From assembly GCA_024364735.1 (NCBI GenBank), contig JAGFNQ010000721.1:1-64000 (forward strand): 64,000 bases of DNA. Reading direction: 5' to 3'. Shown here piece by piece: positions 54,236 to 64,000 of this stretch. This DNA is from Boesenbergia rotunda (Eukaryota > Streptophyta > Magnoliopsida > Zingiberales > Zingiberaceae). The stretch's first letter is position 1, and the number at the start of each line of letters is the position of its first letter. The translations under genes were made by a program, and so were the position numbers. Under the pieces are notes generated by a model, which was not told the DNA's origin, made no database searches, and was given only the letters and a program-made list of their open reading frames with translations.

Positions 54236-55698
54236 TACCCTAAGTTGATTGTGTTAGTGATATGAGAGAAGTGTCCTAAGGCAATCGTCTTATAATTGTA
54301 ATCATTTATTTTAATAAATGAATATTCACTATTTGAGTATACATGATTATTTAATTAAGATCTTAAGCTCATTTACTGAATGTCCGCAATACAATTCACA
54401 GCATGAGAGAATTTGTGATAAATTCACAACAAGTGATTATCTCTACATGTGCAATTGTGAAGTATTGAAATTGTCCCTAGTCGATGAATTGATAAATATG
54501 AACACTATCAATTCTGTTGAGACTAGCATGGGTTATTCTCTAATCAGCTGATTCTCACTGGCTGGTGACATTGAGATGTCCGGAGATAAACATGAATGCT
54601 AGTTAAGGGAACTAGTTCATTGGAGTGACTGGCTGTAAAACTTCATATGGACTTGCGGTGAAGTTCTTACTGCAGCTTAAGTGCGATGTTCCTTTGACTT
54701 GCGGTGTTCAAGTCATCCTGGTCATGGAGATTTATACTTTGACATCTTAAGCAAGCATCTCCAAGGAGGGATGGACCCAGGATGATTGGGTATAAGCCGA
54801 AGTGCCCGAAGATGTTTGAACAGCCTACAAAGGATTCACCACTCCTTGCGAGGAGATGTATACCCGAGGCCTATCATCGGATTGTTACTCGAAGCCTCTG
54901 TCCAGAGCATGACATGTTCAGAGTATGAATCTCTTAAATACATGAGAGTAATTAGAATCCATAGGACGAGGAAACGTTACTTGGGCTAGGTGTGACGTAG
55001 TCAGCCTAGTGGGGACTGACACACATAGACCATGTCCTGAACCAAGTGGGTATAAGATGGTGAAGGGAATGGGGCACGATTCATTATAGCTGCTGAAGGG
55101 TTTCAGAATCATTTCTGAGGTCAACCGTTGATCTTTCAATTAATTGGGGATCATGATGTACTACTAGGTGCCACTCATGATCGTTCTATAATTAATTAGT
55201 TAATTATGGATGACCAACATAAATTGAAAGCCTATTTGGTCACACGCATAACGAGTAATTCGAAGGATTTAAAACGAGTTGAGAATTGGATTCTCCAATC
55301 GAGATAGACTATGTTTGGTAAGTCCAAACTGAATTTATTTCAGACGCATCGGAAGCATAGAATGACTAAGTCTTTTAAAGACTTAATGGGTGAATTAAAT
55401 AAGTTTAATTCATGAAGGGATTTGATCCAATTGGGGTTAGATGGGTTGACCAAGGAGGGGGCCTCGTCTCTTCTTGTCATGGCCGGTCACCACCATAAGA
55501 GGATAAGGCTATTTTGGTTTGTTTTATAAAATAGACCAAAGGTTGGTTTATTTTATAAAAGGTTATATAAATTATATATATATATATAAATTTTTATAAT
55601 GAACCAATGGTTGGTTTGTTTTATAAATTTTTATATAATGAACCAATGGTTGGTTTGTTTTATAAATTTTATATAATCATGCCAAAAGAAAGAGAGCC

Positions 55699-55800
55699 TT
55701 GATTATGGATTGATTGAGAAATTATTCCATAATCAAGAAGGAGAAGCTTGATCATGAGAGCCTTGATTATGGATTGATTGAGAAATTATTCCATAATCAA
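55699..55800. repeat. Duplicated hairpin upstream of the CopT TATA box
   Basis: TTGATTATGGA at 55699 and 55763 pairs with TCCATAATCAA at 55726 and 55790. The 11-bp arms are perfect and the units are 64 bp apart. Confidence 0.9.
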
Positions 55801-55835
55801 GGAGAGGTTTGCTTGGGAATTAAGAAACCTCTCCC

Positions 55836-55843
55836 TATATAAA
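55836..55843 (+). promoter_or_regulatory. TATA box of CopT LTR
   Basis: TATATAAA in CTCCCTATATAAAGGACCC, followed by a pyrimidine-rich start region (CTCTCCTCTTCTTCTCTCC). Confidence 0.7.
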
Positions 55844-56400
55844 GGACCCAAGGGGTGCCATGGAAGACGATCGATCCAAGAATTGCTTGGGCTCTCTCCT
55901 CTTCTTCTCTCCCTCTCTCTTGCCCGGCCATAGGCCTTCCTTCTTTCTTCTTGCCGTGAGCACAAGGAGAAGCATCAAGGCGACGAAGTTCTTCCTTGCG
56001 ACGATCTTCCTCTTCGGCCAACCTTGGTGGTTAGTCTTTCGATTTGATTACTCTCTCGGTTTTCGTCGTGTTCACGAAGAATCTAGTAGTTCTCGTAAAC
56101 ACGAAACTCGTGGCTTAGCGAAGTTATCCCGACGATAGTCGGCGTGGATACGAATAGAGGCGGAACTTTCAAGGGACGCTAACGGTTGGATCTCGTCCCT
56201 TCTTCCAAGTTACGCAAGGTAATTCGTAGAGTAATCTCTTTTTCTGCAAAAATTTTATATTACGATTATGTGAACACATTGCATGCTTAGGATATGTGTT
56301 AGAATAATTTAGGAAATTATTCATGCTTTTGTTTCCGCTGCATGTAATTATGTAACAATTACAATACGTGTCCACGTCGGCATGCACCCGGTCCCAACAG

Positions 56401-56412
56401 TGGTATCAGAGC
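56401..56412 (+). other. Primer binding site of CopT
   Basis: TGGTATCAGAGC, one base after the LTR end at 56399. Confidence 0.94.
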
Positions 56413-58256
56413 CGGTTAGTGTTCGACATAATCATATAATTGTTTTGCGGAAAACTTTGTCATGATCTCAATTTTGGAAAAATTTTCAATTATGAAAACT
56501 TTCTAATTATGGTAAATTTTAGATTTAGGAATTTCAAAGTTTGGAAATCCTCATAAAATTTCGCAAACTTTTGAAATATCTCTGTTTCTGAAATTTTATG
56601 ATTATTGTGAAAACTTTCCATTTTTGGAAACTTTCCAATTTTGGAAATTTCCTAATTTTTGGAAATTTTCCAATTTTGGAAATACGTAAGTTTTCCTTGT
56701 ACCAGAAACTTATAATAATTTTGAAAACCTTTTAATTTTGGAAACTTTCCATTTTTGGAAAGCTCGTAATTTTGGGCACTTTCTTTTCATGAAAGTCTAG
56801 ACATTTTATGGAAACATTAATTGACAATTAAATTCAAATTGGTTTTTAAATTATTAACAAAATTCTTTACTTTGGTGAGTGCCTCGAGGAGCCACCCAAA
56901 TTAAAGTTAGTTGTTATAATTTAATTTCTTATTTTGAGTATGAATTGTTAAAATTGATTTGGGTAGGCCTCGGGGAGCCATCCAAATTATATTATTAACA
57001 AATTCTTTAATTGTCAAGTTTAATTTGGTTATGCCTCGGGGAGCAGGCCAAATTAGATTTACAATAAATTTCTTTTCTTTGGGGAGTGCCTCGGGGAGCC
57101 ACCCAAAGTAAATAATTTGTTGTAATTAATTATCTATAAATAAAATATGTGATCAAATCTTGGAATTTTTGGGGTGATTCTCAAACGATAATTTCCTTAT
57201 TTGATTTATGAGGTGATGCTCTTACATATTGTTGTCTCCAAAATTAATTAGGAAAATTATTTCCTATAGAGTTTATTTCCTTAAATAAGATTTTCATGTA
57301 AATAATATGTGGTTGAATTAAGGGAATCTGTCTCTTAATTTAATAAGATTTGATTTAGAGAAATCAAAGTCTTAAACATATTATTTCCGAAATTGATTAT
57401 GACAATTTAGGAAATTGTTTCCCAAAACAATTCATTGAATAAAGTATGAAATTAGAATTAGGAAATCCGGTTCCTAATTCAATTAATGAGACTTGATAAA
57501 TTAAGTCACATACATACTTTATTAAGGAAATCGTTAGAACATGACATAATTATATGTCATGAATGTGCTTAAAAGGAAAATGATGAGACCCAAAACCCCT
57601 TACAAAATATTAAGGCCAACACCTTCCATTAATATGGTTAGAACCAGAGTTTTGTTTCTCGTTTGGGTTGATGGACACATCCATGCCCGGCTTGAACCTC
57701 AACATGTTCAAACCATGGAATTAGTTTATGATTAATATAGTTGGAGTCAGAGGTCAATCCTTATTTTTGGTTGTTGGACACATCCATGCCTGACTAAACA
57801 GTTGAATGAGCTCCAACCATATTAAAACTATTTCTTGATTAATGGGTCAGCCTTAAGCTTGGAGCATCGATTTGTTGTGCCACAGCCAAGGTCGATGTAA
57901 AGAGAGGTGCAGTTGGGTGCTATGTATATTGTTGCATACTTGTTAATGAGTTAACAACCCAATGATTTATGCAAACATTAAATTAGTTGATAGCATAATG
58001 TGATAGTTACATATGGATAATATGTAATCGGTATAATTACCTACCTTCATAGCTAAGAATAACTTGATGGACTCTAGCCATGGTTGTTCTTATCTATGGT
58101 TGGATATCAACCTATTTGGAGATGTTCCTACGATCTCCCGAATTGATAAAAGTGGTTATTCAATTCGAAAAATAAATAGGATTTAATTAATGTATATTGA
58201 TGCATTCTTTATCATTCTTCTCACATAAGCTCAATTTGTATTTCTAGGGTAATCAC
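56413..58256 (+). other. CopT untranslated leader
   Basis: 1.8 kb without a gene. Degenerate TTTTGGAAANTTTCC repeats at 56450-56800. GTGCCTCGGGGAGCCACCCAAA-type units at 56878, 56963, 57030 and 57084. A duplicated TTGGACACATCCATGCCTG segment near 57670 and 57775. Confidence 0.6.
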
Positions 58257-59141
58257 TTGATCATGTCTTCTCTGAATTTGCGTTCCATTTTGGACACCAA
58301 TAAGCTGACTGGGCCAAACTTCATGGACTGGCTTCGAAACCTGAGGATAGTCCTCAAGGCAGAAAAGCTTGCTTATGTCCTTGAAGAACAACTTCCCAAC
58401 CATCCTCCAGAAGATGCAACTCCAGACCAGTTAGTGGCCTATCAGAAACATGTGGCCGATTCTGAACTTGCGAGTTACATCATGCTGGCCGCTATGGTAC
58501 CTGAGCTGCAAAAGCAGCATGAGCATATGGATGCTCATACCATCATCTTCCATCTTCATGAGCTGTTTGACGAGCAGGCAAGATCCGAAAGGTTCGAGGT
58601 CTCCAGACTCCTCTTCACCTCTAAGATGCAGGAAGGCACTTCTGTCTCACAGTTTGTGTTGAAGATGTTGGGGTACATTGAGCGACTAGGCACACTTGGA
58701 TTTGCAATGGATCACGAACTAAGTGTTGACTTAATTGTGCATTGTTTGCCCAAGAGTTACTCACAATTTGTGATGAACTATCGGATGAACAAGCTGGAGA
58801 CTACCATTCCTGAGTTGCTCAACCTGCTGAAGACTGTAGAGCCTTCTGTAAAGCAGGATCAGAAGACGGTACTATTAGTTGGTTCCTCAAAGAAAGGCTC
58901 TAAGAGGAAGCCTAAAGAACAGAATAAGGGAAAGAAGAAAAAGGCCAAAAAGACTGAAAAGACACCAAAAGGCACTAGCCATCTAAGAGGAAACTGCAAG
59001 GTTTATCTTGAGTCCTTGAAGAAGAAGGCATCCGATGCCCTATCCTCTTCGGGTATCTTCGTTATTGAATGTCACTCTATTTCCTCGTCCACCTGGGTAC
59101 TTGATACTGGGTGTAGCTCACATATATGTAATGACATATAG
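58257..59141 (+). pseudogene. CopT gag and protease start
   Basis: 294 codons. ATG at 58257; MSSLNLRS at 58263 is the more likely start. Gag has LDTNKLTGPNFMDWLRNLRI, AAMVPELQKQHEHMDAHTII and LPKSYSQFVMNYRMNKLETT, the order usual in Ty1/copia Gag. A Lys-rich linker follows. The CCHC knuckle is incomplete: only HLRGNC remains, so CX2C and neighbours were lost in frame. The protease begins with STWVLDTGCSSHICNDI (active-site DTG) and is stopped by TAG (59139-59141), probably from CAG. Confidence 0.9.
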
Positions 59142-60140
59142 GGGCTAAGGAATAGAAGAAGACTCGTCAAGGTAGAAGCGAATTTGCGAGTTGGAAATGG
59201 AGCAAAGATTGCTGTTGTTGCCATCGGAACATATTTGCTAAATCTCCCTACTGGACTTGTCTTAGAATTGGATAATTGTTATTTTGTTCCTTCGTTAATA
59301 AAGAACATTGTATCTATTTCATGCTTGAATGAAAAAGGGTTATCATTTAACTTTTAGTAACAATTGCTGTTACATAACTTTAAATGATGTTCTTTATGGG
59401 ACCGAAACTTTATACAATGGTATCTACACGTTAGATTTATCCGGTGACATTTTCAATATCGAAGTTAGCAACAAACATGCTCGAATAGATAATCAAATAG
59501 ACTCCTATATGTGACATTGTCGTCTTGGCCATGTAAGTAAGAAACGCATGACCAAATTACACCAATGTGGAATTCTGGAATCATTTGAACCCGGTTCATT
59601 TGATACATGCGAATCATGCTTAAAAGGCAAGATGACCAAATTACCCTTTTCCGAAAAAGGTGAACCAGTGGGAGAATTGTTTGGTCTAATACATACTGAT
59701 GTATGTGGACCAATGTCAACTCTTGCACAAGGAGGTTATAACTGCTTCATTACCTTTATCGATGATCACTCACGATTCGGGTATGTGTTCTTAATGAAAC
59801 ACAAATCTGATGATTTTGAGAAATTCAAAGAGTTCAGAAGTGAAGTAGAGAAACAGCTTGGCAAAAGTATTAAGATACTTCGATCCGATCGGGGTGGCGA
59901 ATACTTGAGTCAAGAGTTTCAAGATTATCTTAGGGACAATGGGATATTGTCTCAATGGACTCCGCTATATACACCACAGCATAATGGTGTATCTGAGAGG
60001 CGTAACCGAACCTTGATGGACATGGTTAGATCTATGATGAATCATGCAACTCATCCAAAATCCTTTTGGGGCTATGCGCTTAAGACAACTGTTTACTTAC
60101 TAAACAGAGTCCCGACCAAGGTAGTCTCTACTACTCCATA
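59142..60140 (+). pseudogene. CopT protease remainder and integrase
   Basis: The protease continues in the gag frame (LRVGNGAKIAVVAIGTYLL, FVPSLIKNIVSISCL) to stops near 59355, then a frameshift. In the next frame there is a TGA at 59512-59514 (M*HCRLGH, expected Trp). The integrase has HCRLGH and CESCLKGK (HHCC), HTDVCGPM, TFIDDHSRFGYVFLMKH, LRSDRGGEYLSQEF and TPQHNGVSERRNRTLMDMVR; the D, D and E positions are all present. It is cut at TPY by solo LTR T3. Confidence 0.9.
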
Positions 60141-60451
60141 TGTAACGACCCGGAAATTTTTTTTAATATTTCTTTAAAATATTGAGCATGACTAGATAAT
60201 TTTCCAAGGGATCTAGAGATATTAACACGAATTTTTAACTAGAAATCCATGATTTTTCCATGTAAATTGGGGAAATAGGCACTAATGGGCCTTATATTGG
60301 CTTTCTAGTACCATGATTATTGGTGAATTTTAGGTAAAAATTTATAGAAATATAAAGGAATTTTAATAAGAAATATTAACATAATTATGGGGGAATTTTT
60401 AAGGGATTTTCGAAAATACTAGGAAAATAAAATAGAAATAAGTGGAAAAAA

Positions 60452-60535
60452 ATTGTGCATGCACCAAGGATTGAACCTTGGACCTCATGTACAACCATGC
60501 ATGCTCTAACCAATTCACCTAGCAAGGGAGTGCTA
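60452..60535 (-). other. Antisense tRNA-like module in T3
   Basis: Minus strand: TAGGTGAATTGGTTAGAGC, then CCAAGGTTCAATCCTTGG. It closely matches T2 and T1 although the surrounding LTR is diverged. Confidence 0.52.
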
Positions 60536-61984
60536 TGAGGAAATGAAGTGGATTATGGTTAAGGCTTAGGGGGAAATGAAGAGACACCATGACTCTTCAC
60601 TTACCCTCCTTGATGAGTAATAAAGAGAGGCATGGGGGGTTACTTCTCTTCTTCCATCAAGTCACCATTCTTCCTCCCTCCTTCCTCATTCTAGCCGAAA
60701 CCCAAGGAGAGGGTTCTCCCTTGGAAAAAGTTCACTTAGGCTTCATCCCCAAGATCCAAGGCTTCTATAAGGATACAAAGGCTAGGGGTGGTCAAGAGGC
60801 AACAAGATCTCCATCTTTCTTTCAAATCTAAGGTTTATACTCAAGATCAACCAAGGTATGACTCCCTCACCTGTGGTATAATAGTTTCCTTATGATTTTT
60901 AGCATGATATCAAGTTGGTTTTGAGATTTACATTGGAGAAATCATGATATGGGACCCTAAACTTTCGGCCACTAGGGTTTTAAGGTCCAAAATGATGTTA
61001 AAAATATTTCTCATGCTTCCTAATGTTTGTCCATGATGAATATAAGTTAAAATGAGATTTGGGGAAATTTTGGGGTACCCTAGGACCTCCTAGGGTTTCG
61101 GCCAACCTCAAGAACCCATGGGTAGGGTTGAATCTAAACCTTCAAGTATGTGTTTTGTGTATTATCATGCTATAAGGGAGATTGAGGGTGACTTATGTGA
61201 ATTTTCACAAGGCCTTGTGACCCTACAACTTTCGGCCAAGTAGAGGGTTAGGGCAAAGAGTTAGGGTTTCCTTCAAGTAAGGGTCCTAAGGGCTCCTATG
61301 GTATGGTATGAAAGATGTTAGATGTTTAATTGGAAAATTCTATGAATTTATTCATGCACCCATGGTCCTTATACATTTTGGCCAACCCTAGAAAGTATGG
61401 TGTGGGGTTAGGGTGAACCCTAATCATGAGCCTAAATGGCTTCTTGTGACCCTATAGGTATTGTATGGTTGTTACTTCTCCTTATGCTACCTTACATGTA
61501 ATTGAATGATGGAACTTTTCCCCTTATGGGTTTCGGCCAAGCAAGGTAATTAGGGTTTGGGGAAAGTTAGGGTATGGAGAATGATGGTTTATGCTTTATG
61601 ATGAAGTTTATATAAAGGTTCAAGCATGTGGTAGAAATTAAGTTACCTATAACCCTAATTCCAAGCACCATGTTTCATGTTGTATGTTTATGATTGGATG
61701 CCATGCTTAATAGGGTTTATTTATGAATGACTTATGTCCTATGCCATGTACTTGAATGGTAGGTAGTAGGTTTATGGAAGTCCTACCCATGCATGCTTGA
61801 GATAGATACCATGCTTATGTATGAAATGCAATGTTTACCTTATGTATCATGATCATGCAAGTTCTATGGATTAGGATAAATGTCTATGCAAACATGACAA
61901 GTTCAATGAATGTAATGCAAAGTTTACCTTATATGCCATGATCATGCAAGCTCTAGGAATAAGAATGAAGTTTATGAAAGTAGG

Positions 61985-62330
61985 CCACGTTCTATCAATG
62001 AAGATGCATGTTATGTTTATTAATGAAGATGCATGTTATGTTTATGAATGAAAGTGCATGCCATGTTGTATGAATAAAGATGCATGCCGTGTTATGAATG
62101 ACGACACAGTCGACGGTTGACGGTACGACGGTCGTGAGACCGGTAAATGGGCCGGTAGACGGGCTGGGTCGTTACACATGCTATGTTATGAATGAAGATG
62201 CATGCTATATTTATGAAGGAAAATGCATGCCATGGTTATGAATGAAAATGCATGCCATGTTTATGAATGAAAATGCATGTCACGTTTATGAATGAAGATG
62301 TATGCCACATGGATGATAAAGCATGTAAAG
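61985..62330 (+). repeat. ~30-bp tandem repeats in T3
   Basis: ATGAATGAARATGCATGYCATGTTT repeated about ten times and interrupted by the 78-bp GC-rich segment. Confidence 0.85.
62099..62176. other. 78-bp GC-rich insert with LTR-like ends
   Basis: TGACGACACAG...GGGTCGTTACA inside an AT-rich repeat array. The reverse complement starts TGTAACGACCC, like the T3 LTR itself. No clear TSD. Confidence 0.5.
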
Positions 62331-62819
62331 TATTTTACTTTATGAATGGGCTTGTACTGGACCGAAGTATGGGTCCAAGGGATGAGCACCTTAAGAACGC
62401 CCCGGTTCTGGACTACCGACTATGCTGTCCACGGTTCTGGCACTACCGAAGCTGTGCAACAGGGATGGGCACCTTAAGAACGCCCCGGTTCTGGGACTAC
62501 CGACTATGCTGTCCTTACCCTAGTAGGTCGGGGCTCGCTACCTCGTATTTACTTAGGGATGCGCGCTTATGATGTATGTATGTGATACAAGCCTGGGACC
62601 CCCAATGATGTTATGATGATGTTTAAGTATTTAAAAGTATGATTTTAAAAGTTAAGCATCCTTATGTATAAGCATTAGACTCATGCATTCATGTATGCAT
62701 TATGCTATGATAGAAATGTCTTATACTTATATCTCATGTCAAGAAATATGCATGATAGTAAACGATTTATGCTTATGGTTATGTTAAGAAGATGCCATAT
62801 GATATGATAGAAAGCATGC

Positions 62820-63260
62820 CTATGTTTATGCCATACAGGTTAGTTCATGCTTTACGTTTATGTTTATGCCATGTATCATGCATGTTAAGAATGTTCTTTA
62901 CGTTTATGTTTATGCCATGTATCATGCGTGTTAAGAATGTTCTTTATGTTTATGTTTATGCCATGTATCATGCCATGTTAAGAATGTTTATTTTTGTTTA
63001 TGTTTATGTTATGTATTATGCCATGTTAGGTTGAATTATGTTTATGTCTATGTCATGTATTAGGCTATGCTTATGTTATGATAAGAACCATGCTATGCTT
63101 ATGTTATGATAAGAACCATGCTATGCTCATGTTATGTTAAGAACCATGCCGTGCTTATGTTATGATAAGAACCATGCTATGCTTATGTTGTGTTAAGAAC
63201 CATGTTATATGCTTATGTTATGTCAAAGAAAGCCATGTTATATGCTTACGTTCATGTTAA
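62820..63260 (+). repeat. Short tandem repeats in T3
   Basis: About three units of a 57-62 bp repeat with TTTATGTTTATGCCATGTAT, then about six units of about 30 bp with CATGCTATGCTTATGTTATG and AAGAAC. Confidence 0.82.
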
Positions 63261-63741
63261 GAATTATGCAATGATAATTATGTATGCTATGTTGAATGTT
63301 TCATATGTTCATGTATGATATGACGAATGGTTTAGTGAGTAGGAAAGAGTCTTACTATGCCGATGTACTTATAGTCTTATTTCCTTATACCGCAGATCAC
63401 GCCAGGGGATAATAAGGAAGCAGCAGGAAGACAAGAATGTGTGTGTGTGGTAGTGACTTGGCCACGAACACAATATGTTTACCGGTCTTATGCTAGAACC
63501 TTATGTTTGCTACTTATGTGTTTGAATAATGACTTATGCGACTATATGACATGATGCTAAGTATGACATGATGCTAAGTATGAAGTTAATATGCCAAGTT
63601 CCCATGTCATTATGTTAGGAATGGTAGTAGGGCATGTATGTGTAAGTATTAAAGTTATTCCACTGCAGTATGATGTCTACATGCCCTAATTATGTTAACG
63701 TAACGCCGCTTTATGGAAAAAAAAGCGGGCGTTACACCATA

Positions 63742-64000
63742 TGAGACGTGGAATAGTAAGAAACCTCATTTAACTCACCTTAAAATATGGGGTTGTCCTG
63801 CTTATGTAAAGCGGACTGTATCAGACAAATTGGATGCTAAGTCTGATAAATGTCTATTTATTGGATACCCTAAGGAAACAAAGGGTTACCAATTCTATCA
63901 TCCCTTGGAACAAAAGGTGTTTGTTTCAAGGCATGCTGTATTTTTGGAAAAAGAATATCTTTTACAAGAAAATAGTGGGAGTAGCATTGAACTTGAAGAA
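63742..64000 (+). pseudogene. CopT integrase C-terminus, partial at window edge
   Basis: The frame resumes as ETWNSKKPHLTHLKIWGCPA, then KLDAKSDKCLFIGYPKETKG and FVSRHAVFLEKEYLL, the integrase C-terminal region before RT. Open to the last base; RT lies outside. With the T3 insertion and one TSD copy removed, TPY joins ETW in frame. Confidence 0.9.

Larger units (their letters stand above)
54252..56399 (+). repeat. 5' LTR of CopT
   Basis: 2148 bp, TGTTAGTGATATG to CCGGTCCCAACA. TATA box TATATAAA at 55836-55843. Just upstream are two 38-bp hairpin units (55699-55736 and 55763-55800). A TTGGTTTGTTTTATAAA repeat occurs three times at 55530-55680. Confidence 0.9.
60141..63736 (+). mobile_element. 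T3: gypsy-type solo LTR
   Basis: 3596 bp, TGTAACGACCCGG to AAAGCGGGCGTTACA, TSD CCATA (60136-60140 and 63737-63741). It contains the antisense tRNA-like module (60452-60535), tandem repeats (61985-62330, 62820-63260), a 78-bp GC-rich insert (62099-62176), a duplicated segment with GCCCCGGTTCTGG (62385-62520), the GCTACC/GCGCGC island (62531-62566) and the intron-like block (63335-63395). Confidence 0.96.
54252..64000 (+). mobile_element. CopT: Ty1/copia element, right end outside the window
   Basis: 5' LTR 54252-56399, iMet primer site 56401-56412, 1.8-kb leader, gag-protease 58257-59141, integrase 59142-60140, continuing after solo LTR T3 at 63742-64000. It inserted in X2; the five bases before it (GATTG, 54247-54251) are the expected TSD. 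Several stops and a frameshift make this copy inactive. Confidence 0.92.

Noticed and set aside
54318..55231. Several 60-90 codon frames in the CopT LTR
   Set aside because: All within the U3 part of the LTR, no family resemblance, mutually overlapping on both strands.
55797..56138. Short frames at the CopT LTR start region
   Set aside because: They overlap the TATA box/leader of the LTR and show no conserved domain.

Overview
The window is nuclear plant DNA made almost entirely of nested LTR retrotransposons. The signs are plant initiator-tRNA-Met primer sites (TGGTATCAGAGC) and a tRNA-Asp site (TGGCGCCGTTGCCGGGG), Ty3/gypsy and Ty1/copia gag-pol relics, a MULE transposase relic, 5-bp target-site duplications (TSDs), and LTRs of 1.3-3.6 kb. 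I found no host gene, rRNA or CRISPR. The species cannot be named from this; a large, repeat-rich seed-plant genome is likely.

Layout. The core is a broken MULE transposase tail (15597-16113). On its left lies a minus-strand, apparently non-autonomous element X1 (LTR 10714-15593, internal part 5786-10713). On its right lies the 3' LTR and internal part of a second copy, X2 (16114-16862 and 49995-54251). X1 is cut by a solo LTR of a related family Y (8840-10191), by a 3.4-kb gypsy solo LTR (10973-14330) and by a Y element (4819-5785). That Y element is itself cut by a Ty3/gypsy element, GypA (1-4818). The X2 LTR is cut by a 33-kb span, which is one Athila-like element (AthN, 16863-49994, TSD GGTAC). 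AthN has swollen from about 8.3 kb by four insertions: a gypsy solo LTR (17183-20443), a gag-pol gypsy element GypB (23613-33806, with its own nested solo LTR 26167-28301), a Y element (34932-43847, with nested solo LTR 40272-43163) and a GypA-type solo LTR (46064-48499). The X2 internal part is cut by a Ty1/copia element CopT (54252 to the window end), which is cut by a solo LTR (60141-63736).

The two AthN LTRs give each other's empty sites, so two insertions can be proved at base level. All open frames are decayed by stops, frameshifts or deletions. Nothing here looks autonomous now, although the GypB LTR pair is still very similar.

The most interesting material is non-coding. (1) The X and Y LTRs carry arrays of short hairpins whose stems covary around a constant loop (Y loop GAAGGAC). 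Several stem mismatches on the antisense strand become G.U pairs on the element's sense RNA. (2) Several unrelated LTR families carry perfect palindromes at fixed spacing: GGGCGCCC every 18 bp just upstream of the TATA box (Y, X), CAGTCGACTG in pairs 19 bp apart (GypA type), and GATC-centred arms every 16 bp (AthN). (3) Otherwise diverged gypsy LTRs share two short islands: a 58-63 nt block that looks like a mini-intron (GTGAG, CTTACTAAG, GCAG), and a GCTAGCTACC-GCGCGC block. They also share an antisense tRNA-like module near the LTR 5' end.
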